From Goniomonas avonlea (taxonomy: Eukaryota; Cryptophyceae; Goniomonadida; Goniomonadaceae), in the NCBI GenBank assembly GCA_003573635.1, contig QUTJ01031177.1, positions 1-10,217 of the forward strand: a DNA stretch of 10,217 bases, in the 5' to 3' direction. Both the position numbers and the translations under genes were made by a program. Below the pieces are notes generated by a model. That model did no database searches. It saw only the letters and a program-made list of their open reading frames with translations, and was not told where the DNA came from. Below, one piece after another: positions 1 through 9,500 of this stretch. Within the stretch, counting starts at the first letter, position 1. Every line of letters begins with the position of its first letter.

Positions 1-307
1 GAGAGACATCCTGTCGAATAGGAGCCACACCTTGATGTATCGTCAGTGAGCTTAGCTCACCTTTTTTGAATTGATCGACGCTGATGATACCTGTAGCAAC
101 TACAGAGAACGTAAAGCTTATCCTTTTAAAGCGAATCCCGAACCCGACCTCTTTTCATCACCGTCCTCCAACTGCTGTGTGTGTGAGAGAGAGAGGCTGT
201 GTGTGTGTGTGAGAGAGTGTGTGTATGTGAGTGTGTGTGTGTGAGAGAGAGAGGGAGAGAGAGAGGAGTGACGTCAGTGATCCGAGGCACTCATTTTGGA
301 CCGAGAG

Positions 308-353
<46 letters not shown>

Positions 354-455
354 AAGGTGTCCTGCGACAGGTAGGTTGTCACAACATGTAGGTTGTCACC
401 TTTCTTCCTGTCCCTAGTCTCTTCGCTGGTTCTCCTTGTGCATGCTTTACTGCAG
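1..455. other. Upstream stretch with GT and GA microsatellites, no exon assigned
   Basis: Positions 175-240 are mixed GT/GA dinucleotide runs, and 301-354 is mainly a (GA)n run. A GTAGGTTGTCAC dodecamer occurs at 371-382 and again at 388-399. The first copy follows CAG, so it could serve as a donor for an upstream exon. The first 45 bases read RDILSNRSHT... in one frame up to a GTGAGC, but nothing identifies them as coding. This is probably intron 5' of exon 1. Confidence 0.5.
175..354. repeat. GT/GA microsatellite cluster
   Basis: Alternating runs of TG and AG dinucleotides span this stretch, with the longest uninterrupted GA run at about 318-352. Such tracts are common in introns. The Leu-Ser and Arg-Glu open frames they create on both strands are artefacts of the repeat. 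Confidence 0.9.
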
Positions 456-598
456 TTCCTCTCTCGCTGGTACCACTATGCGGTCCGTTTTCGCTGTCCA
501 TTTTCACCCGTGCCTGCTGTTCTTCAATATCTCGCTTTTTCTGGCACTGTTAACGCTACAAATCGGAGCATGCCTTGTGTTGCGCAGTGCGGGCAAAA
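456..598 (+). CDS. Exon 1: propeller segment, residues 1-48
   Basis: The C-terminal part, GTVNATNRSMPCVAQCGQ, followed by the KYVAVW created at the splice, matches the usual BNR-protein layout LNxNA...RPQVAxDGxGxWVAVW. The acceptor is CAG at 453-455 after a pyrimidine-rich stretch. The donor is GTGATA at 599. The exon begins in phase 0 and ends with two bases (AA), which exon 2 completes to AAA (Lys). The first 20 or so residues (FLSRWYHYAV...) are not recognisable, so the true acceptor could lie elsewhere. The 3' end is well supported by phase and by the motif restored at the junction. Confidence 0.55.
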
Positions 599-3500
599 GT
601 GATATCAATTGATTACACACATGTGTCGCCAGTTTTCTTCCGTTCACGGAAGTTCCCTGGCAGCTAAAACTGATATCAATTGATTACACAATTATGTAGC
701 TACCGTCCCCGATAACGGGAGTTCCCTGGCAGATACGTCGCTGTTTGGAGCTCCAACGAGTCGTACCCTCATCTCGGCAATGACTTCGACATTCTTGTGA
801 GCACAAGCCGTGACGGTCTGTCCTGGACCTTACCACGGTGTGTGCATACGCATATACACTCTCTAGTATATACGTATAGTATATCACTCAGTATCTACGA
901 GAATATATCTCTAGAATTTGATATATAAGATATATCTAGATAGATATAGATAGATAGATACATATAGATAGAAATATTTAGATCGAGATTGGTAGATAGA
1001 GATCGAGAGAGAGCATGAGCTAGCCGTTGTGCGCACTCACCGTTGTGCCTCTTCGAAGCCTCAACCCCTGTGACACCTGAGCTCGTTGACAGCCCATCCC
1101 CCACAGTCAAAGATGGCCAGCCCTGACACCTCAGCTCGTGGAAAATGTACAATTTATTGTCTTTACAATGACCCCCTGGGGGGAGACACCGCACACCCAG
1201 ACACACGTGTGCAGCCCCAAGCTAACCCCAGGTCACGTGCGCCAATTCATTTCTTCCCATTATCCTATCCTTATTGTTCATTCCTTCTCGTCTTGGCTTG
1301 CCTCACTTGCCCTTCAGACCCATCACTCAAACCATGCGAACCGATTCCAACGACGACGTCGCTCCGTCAATCGCCGTTATGGGTGACGAAGTTATCATTA
1401 CCTGGGTAAGCTAGTCTACATATCAATCTCCGCGTCTGTTCCTGTCCGTACCATCACACTATCGTGGTCGCTGGCTCATTATAGATCGGTTTGGGATACA
1501 CCGGAGAGAGTACGCGGTGGGGCTTGCTCAGGTCGCACTTGTGGGAAACTCACGAGCAGAATACCACTCAAATTTTATAAAAATAGATTTTTTTTGAAAA
1601 AGTGCAAACATAAGTCCAATCCTGCAAGAATACCACTCAGATTCTGCAGGACCAAAGCCTATTCCCGCCCCCCTCCTTGTACAAGTTACCGGCTTACATC
1701 CAGGTGAAATTAAGCTGGCTCTGCAGACCCCCGATAATCTGAGTTCGTTTCGCGAAACCGGCTGGGCAAGTCAGATTTTTCCGGTTAACATTTGAGCCAA
1801 CAAATCTGAGCCGGGTTTAGAAAACCTGAGCCAACAGATCTGGAGTGAGAAAATCTGAACTCGTCTCAGAAATCAATCGGCGCAATATGATACTGTCAGG
1901 CACATCCGCACTTTTTCACTAAGATTCTCTATTGGTTTTCTGTCTGGTTCTTAACAGGCCCTGCAGCGCTCATCCTGGACAGTGTACCACTCCAAGGATC
2001 CGAGCACTTCTGCCGGTATTATGTACATGATTTCCCAAGATCAAGGTGCCACCTTTGGGAACCCAACGCCCGCAGTTGAAGCTATCTCCGGCAAGTTCAA
2101 GTTGCCTCAAGTATTTGCTGGCGCAAACGGCCCAAAGTGGTTCCTAACGTTTGGCTCTAATTCGAGGCTGGCTATGAGCCAGGTCGAACCTCAGACACTG
2201 GGTCAACCGCTCTTTTCAGTCTTCAGGAACACCCTCGAGTCCACCACAGGCGTGCTCACGATGGAACACAGCCACCCGATACTCCGCGCTGTCTTTGACG
2301 GCGACACAGTAACTGCCTCGTACACTGTCACGAACTTCGTTCCGTCTCTGTGCCCCTACCGCTTCGAGGGAGACCTCCTCCTCCGTTTGGAGAGATTCAG
2401 CATAGCGCACTACCTCCCTGTGCATTTCGTTGCCGGGGGAAAGTGCATCTACCTGTACATGGGGGCCCTGTCCGCCGACTTCGCTGCGAGATCGGGCGCC
2501 GCTGTGGGCGTGTGGCAGCAGGAGGGCAGGCAGCCCCTGGTGCTGGTCCACGGCGGGGAGGTCAGCACTGGGACGACGAATACAACTGCCGTGTAGGTTC
2601 ACGCTCGAGCAGTCACACGAGGTCGAGTCAAGCAGCCTACACGGCAGGGGGGAGGTCGTCTAGGAAGGAGACTGACTACAGGGGGCGGCTGCGTTCGTAC
2701 AGCACAGGATATTGAGATCTTGTTCTGTACGAATGCAGCTGCCGTGTATGTCTTCACGCTGATATCTTGTTCTTATCGTTGTGTCAGTCTGCCAGTTGCG
2801 AGCGTTCAGATATGCTTTCACTCTTGGGCGGTGTGTGCGAGCGAGGGAGAGGGAGGAACAGGAGGAGGCCGTTGGGTGTGTGCGCGGGAGACAGAGAGAC
2901 AGCGAGAGATTAACAGAGGCAGGGGATATCCTTACACTGTTGGGAATGTGCGCATTAGGGAAGGGGGAGAGAAGGAGAAGGAGCGAATGTTTCCACTGTC
3001 GACGGTCCGGCTGACCGCTTTACCACAGCTACAGTTTGGACACTGGCCATTGGGAAGGCATTCGGTGTGCTTCCGGGTATATTCCTCCTCTCACCGGGCA
3101 CAAAACCTTGGATCTGCCTGGCTTAGAGCCTGGGAGGATATCGCTTTTTGGCGCCGCACCCCGAGAGACTCTCCCCAGGATTTTCACCATCAGCGGGTAC
3201 ACTCCCTACACGCTCTCGGCAACAGTCCTGACTGCGACCGTCACGTGCTCAGAGGTACCGGAAGTTTGTGTGTGTGTGGCCTAGTGGGTACTGGTTGAAT
3301 GAATCTTATGGTCCTGTGTGTAATTATGTGCAATATGGCGAGTTTCGGGTCGATCTGTCATTGGAAAATAGTTCTTGAAAGAAAACACTGGCGAGTCAAA
3401 TTTCCGAGTGTTTTACTTCGGAAATTCGACTCACCAACGACTCACCAGTTTTATTGGTGAGTGTCCAGAACCATGTTAGGGTGAACTCATTCCGAGGGGA

Positions 3501-6500
3501 AAAATGGCGATTTCTCGAGTCATCTGTCATTTTGAATTGCATTAGATGACTAATCTGACCGAATTCTAGCTCATTAGTTCTTGTTGAATCGAATTTTACC
3601 ATATTGAGGCCAACTTTGTGTAGAAATAGAATTCTATAGCTCCAGTATCTTGAGACGAATCCGATAAGCGCATTGAGATCAGTCTCGAGTGCTGCTGTGA
3701 ATAGAGGTGTTAGACGGCCAATACAGATTCATCCCGTTCTTCGCATTCAGATCACGCCGACCCCCCAGACAACACGCTTGGGGCAGATGACACACTCCTG
3801 CATCACGAGATAAGAGCAAACAGTGATTTCTAGCATTTGACAATAGCGCGACTCTTCACGAACTACCCGCACACCTGTTGAGAGCCCAGGACGAAGAACT
3901 GTCGCCCTGCAGCACAACGGTCAACTCAGTGCTGGACCCCCCTCTGAATAGGCGAGCGGATCCTTGGACTCCACTTGACGCCTCTGTACGAGTTCCATTG
4001 GATGGCACTTCACTGACACTGACTCTGACACTGACACCTTACTGACACTGACACTTCCACACAGGTACACAAATCATGTGCAACACACAGACAATTGGCG
4101 AAAAATGAAATCCATTTCAAAAGAGGAAACAAAACGGGGACCGAAGAAGGCTCGGTGACAGCCCAACACACAGACAATTGGCACAGACATGGCCACAGTG
4201 GTGTATTGCCTAAAGCCCCATAGGTTTATACGAGATGCCACAGGTGTTGTTCTCGAACAAAGCGCCAGTGTGGAACCCCGACGCTGCCGTTGTGCCTTAT
4301 GGGGACCTGCTGGTGGTTGGGGACCAGAACGCTGTGCATTTCCTCGACACCACTACCTGGATGTGCGATACTGCATTGTTAGTTACGTCAGTGTTAGTTG
4401 TGGTTGGTGACCAGAACGTTTGTGTATTCTTCTCCCTGGATGTGCGATACTGCATTGTTCGTTACGTCAGAGTGACTTGCGGGTTGGGAAACACTACCTT
4501 GAGGGAAGACAATTGCGGGAAAGCTGTTGTAACCATACGGAACCATTCGGAATAACCTGAACAACCATACTGAACCAATATGTTACCGAACACTTGAGCG
4601 CGGGAGCGTTGTTCGGCAGCATATTGGTTGCGGTCGAAGACGCGCACTCCGTGCACTCACACTGTCAATATGATGGTTCTGGAAACTGGCCAAAAAGAAA
4701 TGGCAAGAAAAAAACTCGGAAATTCGACTCGCCAATTATTTTCTATAACTAGTTTCTGATTCTGTCAGATTAGCCAATCAAAAGTGACAGATTACTCAGA
4801 ATTCGCAATTGTTTCCTCGGCATTAGTGTTCAGAACCAGCATAATGGCCAACGGTAGGGAGGGGGGAGGGTAGCGAGGGCGCGAGGGGGGAGGGCAAGGG
4901 GGGAGAGGAGGGAGAGAGGGAGAGGGGGTCCCACCCCTCTCTCTCGAACCCACCTCGAGCCAGGGCTGCACTCCCCACACCTGCAGCCGAGAACCCTCTT
5001 TGGCTCTCGCTGTCAGTTTTCTGTCTGCCACTTTTGTGACTTGTGCTTCTCATACGTGTGTGTGTCTGTGTTTATGCCGGCAGTGGCAACTGAGCGTGTG
5101 CTTTCTTTTGTTGGTACTGACCTGTCATGTGCTAGCTGGCATGTCCTACCCGGGGTCGACAATCTTGGTGGGTTCGTCGGCCCGTCGTCGGCGTTTCTTC
5201 TTGGTGAGATTGGCAGGTTCCACCATCTTGTCTGTTTTTTTCTTTTGCCTCCTATTTTGCCCTCTTCAGCCGCCACTCGCCTTTCGGTAATTGACCGTTG
5301 TGCTGCAGGGCGACAGTTCTTCGTCCTGGGCTCTCAACAGGTGTGCGGGTAGTTCGTGAAGAGCCGCGCTATCGTCAAATGCTAACAATCAGTGTTTGCT
5401 CTTATCTCGTGATGCAGGAGTGTGTCATCTGCCCCATGCGTGCTGTCTGGGGGGTCGGCGTGATCTGGATGCGAAGAACGGGATGAATCTGTATCGGCTG
5501 TCTAACACCTCTATTACAGTCTGGTGCTTCAGCGGTACCGACAACGGTGATGCTTAACTTTGATCGTCCAGCGCCGGAGTTGTCAACGCACCAAAAGGTA
5601 CGGGTCGGTGTCATTTCACGCCAGCGTGTATTTCAGTGCCTGCTGGTGCAGTCCACTCTCTACATCACTGGATGATTACAGAGAGTGAACCGTGGGGTTG
5701 GGTGTGGTTTCTCCAATTTAGTCGTGCCCACTCTCTGGATCACTGAATTGCTTTGAGTTGAATCTTCCGGTTCTAGAAACTCGCCAAGAAAATTGGCGAG
5801 TCGAATTTCCGAGGAAGAAAAATCGGAAATCCAACTCGCGAAAAACTAATTTCCGAAGATTCCGTCAAACTAGTCAATCGAAAATAACAGATTACTTGGA
5901 ATTCGCCAATTGTTTCCCCGGCATCAGACTGCCAGAACCAGCATAATCATCCAGTTCCTGACTGCCCGATTCGTGTTTTCCTCCGCGTTTCCTCTGCGGG
6001 TGAATGAATGTATGACTTATGAATGTTCCTCCGGACATTCATACCCACATGACATTCATACGTCAAAAGTCAAAAGTCATTCCGATGCGTGTTTTCCTCC
6101 GCGTTACCTCTGCGGGTCTGAATGTCCGGAGGAACATTCATAAGTCATAAGTCATAGGTCATACGGATTTTCGGAGGTGAGTCTCTAACACGAGGCGCTG
6201 GGGAGTAGTACGTGGCCGACCCAGACCGACTAAGGTCTTGCGCCCTCCTTTTGCGTTAAGGTACGCTTCCCCTCTACCCCCTGCCTGCCTGCCTCTCCCT
6301 CTCGGCCACTGCGTCTTCTTGGCTCTCTCTCTGCCGCTGCCAAGTTGCTACGCGAGAGCGTTAAGGTACGCTTCCCCTCTGCCTCCTGCCTGCCTGCTTG
6401 CCTCTCCCTCTCTGCTACTGCTTTTGTGTCCCCCCACGGAGAGTAATTCAATAACTCGTCTTGTACCAAAGAGGGGAGTCGCTAACGGGGCCTTCCCAGG

Positions 6501-9500
6501 TCCGCACGACCAAGGCAGGAAACCCAACCACCGTGGACGTCTCCGTGCTCACACGTTTGAGCGAACCTGCTTCTGGCCTTGAAATCACGCTGACCCTCAA
6601 TGGGCCCCGGGCAGTGCGTGGTTTCTTGCTCCATCCCGTTGCAAACGGAATCTATCGTTTCGTTTACGTTGCCCCGCTGCCAGGATGGTGAGGCGTGTTT
6701 GTGCTATCGCTGGGCCGGTTCTATGTCTCTGGTGTGGCGTGTTGGTGCTGTGTGTTCGATGGCAGGTGACCTTTGCGGATTGTGGAGCTCTTCAGAGCTG
6801 ATGCGGTCTGTAATAAGTCTATTGGCATTGGGAACAGACTAATATAATGAGCGTATCTAAGTCGGTTACAAACTCGTGCGCCAACCGTGTATGTACCAAG
6901 GAGTGTACAGTTCATTGTCATTGCAATGACCCCCTCAGGGGTAAGTGGATCCTTGGACTCCACCTGACGCCCTCTGTACATACGAGTTCCATTGTATGAC
7001 ACTTCACTGACACTGACGGACGCCAGGCCGGGAATCAAACTAACCGTGTCTGGACCAGGTACGAGGTCCGCGTCATGATAGCTGGGCGCGACATTTCCGA
7101 CAGCCCTAGCGTGACTGAGGTCATAGCCGGGTCAACCAGCGTCGAGTCGTCCGGTGCGCACGATCACCCATCACACCCACACCCATCACCGATCACACCA
7201 CCATCACCCATCCATCACCATCAGCGCCTGCAACCAGGCTTGGCCGTGACCGAGACTCACTCACATCAGCGTCGGGTTCCATGTTCCGACGCGAATCAAA
7301 TGTATTGTAATAACAGCAAGACGGGGACCGGAGATGCCCCCAACGTCAGCGGTCGAGCGAAGCGGAGAGCAGACGTCTTGGAGCCGGCCCGAAGAATGGT
7401 TCTGGGAATTTCGGGTTCCTTCTTCCTATGACCCTCCCCGGTCTCCCACGCCCTCCTCCCTCCCCCCCTCCTCTCCCTCCTCTCCCTCCCCCTCCTCCCC
7501 GGCTCCCACTCCACTCCCTCCCCCTCGCCCCCTCCTCTGCCCCGCGAGGGGAAGTGGGCCGCGGTGGGCTGTCTCTGGCTTGCTCGTGTCTTTGGTCTTC
7601 GGTTGTCTCATTGTCTTTTGTGGTCAGCGTTTCACTCACCCCCTTGCAGATCTTCACCTTGAAGCGCTTGTGGGACCCAACGGTGAGGCCAAGGTCAAGA
7701 CAGGCCAAGTCGCCACCTTTACCATCCGCGCTCGTGATAGTTTCGGCAACGCGGTGATTGGAGGTAGGAAGTCGCTCCTGCTCCACTGTGGCGGTCATAA
7801 TGCAGAGATTCGGTGTGGATACAAGGATTCAATCTGGATACAAGGACGGTGTTGATGCACAGTGGTGGGGGAGTAGAGTGTGACCGGGCAGTGGTAACGC
7901 ACAGAGGTGATGTCACAGTGGTGGGAGTGGAGTGGGACCGAGCAGTGAGGTGATGTCACTTTGGTGGGGGAGTGGAGTGTGACCGGGCAGTGGTGACACA
8001 CGGCGGTGCAGCCACAGAGGCCCTAAAGGGGGGCGACAGGTCAAACTGGTTGCCCAATTTTGTAATCAACCAGATCACATTCCTTATCTGTTCTAATCAA
8101 TGACTATCACATGTTTTGAAAATGTGTAACCAGTTTGACCTGTCGCCCCCTTTAAACTATGGTCGTTTTGCTGAAACTTTTCAAGAATTTCTCTTAAACT
8201 TGTGGCGGAGGGGGGGTGGTTATGGTGGTTATGGTGGTTCTGGAGAAAATGGTCGAACTTCTGAAAAGAAAAAGGCCCGCTCGCCAATTTTTTCTCGGAC
8301 TGATTTCCAGGTCTTCTGTCCGCTTAGTCAATCGAAAATGGCAGATCGACCCTAAACTCGCCATCCCCCCCCCCCCCCCCGAATCAGTTGTAGAATCACC
8401 ATATTGTGGGGATTTGGGGTGGGTGTTTCGGTGGGCGGTGCCGATTTCAACGCAAGCCCGAGGAGTCCCTTGCAGAGCACAGACACAGAAACAGACACAG
8501 AGAGAAACTAAGAAACAGGGAGACCCAGAGAGACAAAGACACAGTAAGCGCAGTCAGGCGAGACGGAGAGATGGAAACAGAGAGACTGAGACAGACACAG
8601 TGAAACATAGTAGTTATTGGCTGACTCAGACCTTCCAGGTGACGACGTCACAGTCGCTGTTCAGCAAGTCGGCTCAACAAATGTCCTGCTTGCTCCTGTC
8701 GTCGACAACGTTGACGGCACGTACACGGCATCGTTGTCCGTCACGACAAGTGGAACGTAGGTGTTGTTCAAAATTATCGCAGATCTCAACGACGGGGGGG
8801 CGAGGCGACACGATTTTGTAATCCGCTGAGATCACGTTCAGTTTCCGTCTCTAGTAATACGAGAATATCTTCAAATGAGTCGCCAGTTTGACCTGTTGCC
8901 CCTGTAGCATCGGGCCATGATGTCCGACAGACCACAGACGCTTGTTTCTTGGACGCGCTTGCTCTATTCGGTCCCATCTAAAGCTTATGCACCTCCTCAT
9001 TCTGCTGCACGCCTTGACTTTGACCTTGACCTTGACCTAACAGGTACATCGTTTCAACGTTGCTTGGCGGCTTGAACCTCCCCGGTTCTCCTTTCAACTT
9101 CACCGTCAAGCCGAGTGCTCCACGGCCCTCCAAGTCCATGGCACGTCTCGAGTTGGAGTAGACACGCATATGCGTATGCTCCGGGATTTATGCGATGATG
9201 CTTTCATGCTGTACAACGTCCCGGTCTTGAACCCACTAAGATGATGCCTCGGGATACAATCATGACGGAGTTGGATTTATCTGCACTATATGAGCTGTTC
9301 GCGCCGTTTTTCTCTCATTGGCAGACCGTTGGTTCAGCATTAGGCTGGTTCTGGCGATAAAGAATCCGGTCCTGAAACGAGAAGAAGAAGAAAAAACGGA
9401 CCAGCTTTTTTTTCGACTCGAAAAGAACACGGCCCAGCTGTCAGATCAGTCAAAGAGTTTGATTGATCTGACGCTTGGCCAGGCCTTGAGGGGACCAGTA

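Larger units (their letters stand above)
3255..4243 (+). other. Intron 5: repeat-rich
   Basis: From left to right it holds fragments of the first MITE-like family (about 3370-3600, including a 15-bp stem at 3393-3407/3418-3432 and a part in reverse orientation) and the left arm of the large inverted repeat. It then has the TCCTTGGACTCCAC repeat (about 3933-4024), a CACTGA-type tandem run (4011-4052), and CAACACACAGACAATTGGC twice (4081-4099, 4164-4182). An undetected small exon is possible. Confidence 0.6.
4391..5519 (+). other. Intron 6: longest intron in the model
   Basis: It contains the second copy of the exon 6 duplication and a 19-bp stem (4574-4592/4610-4628, 17 of 19 paired). A MITE-like element (4670-4846), a G-rich tract (4857-4930) and the right arm of the large inverted repeat follow. 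The stretch 4980-5290 has open frames but no recognisable domain, and a small missed exon there cannot be excluded. Confidence 0.55.
5598..6499 (+). other. Intron 7: repeat-rich
   Basis: It holds CACTCTCT(A/G)(C/G)ATCACTG twice (near 5653 and 5729), MITE-like family A copy 2, the snapback element at 5972-6149, and a tandem duplication in CT-rich DNA (6253-6417). The acceptor is CCCAG at 6495-6499. No exon is recognised. Confidence 0.55.
7764..8638 (+). other. Intron 10: stack of repeats
   Basis: In order it holds a minisatellite (7854-8007), MITE-like family B copy 1 (8024-8155), MITE-like family A copy 3 (8228-8404), a poly-C run, and an ACAGAGA-type purine-rich low-complexity stretch (about 8475-8605). 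No exon is recognised. Confidence 0.65.

Noticed and set aside
1-45. Possible exon end reading RDILSNRSHT before a GTGAGC donor
   Set aside because: No domain resemblance, and none of its donors gives the phase 0 that exon 1 needs in that frame.
158-417. Leu-Ser-rich minus-strand frame and Arg-Glu-rich plus-strand frame
   Set aside because: Both are direct translations of the GA/GT microsatellite.
895-1206. 103-codon minus-strand frame
   Set aside because: Part of it translates the GATA-type tract, and the rest has no recognisable domain and overlaps a well-placed intron.
2216-2602. 128-codon minus-strand frame opposite exon 4
   Set aside because: Shadow of exon 4, which has an Asp-box and correct splicing phases.
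2720-3298. 192-codon plus-strand frame across intron 4 and exon 5
   Set aside because: It is a different frame from the exon 5 protein and is dominated by purine-rich low-complexity sequence.
3396-3602. Minus-strand frame of 68 codons
   Set aside because: It lies in family A repeat fragments and has no start context or domain.
7296-7798. Gly/Arg-rich minus-strand and Pro/Ser-rich plus-strand frames
   Set aside because: They translate the CCTCCC tract of intron 9.
7854-8007. CRISPR-like array
   Set aside because: Units are near-identical along their whole length with no unique spacers, and the context is eukaryotic intron: a minisatellite.
8216-8821. 201-codon plus-strand frame
   Set aside because: It runs through a MITE-like element, poly-C and ACAGAGA repeats, and reads exon 11 in the wrong frame.
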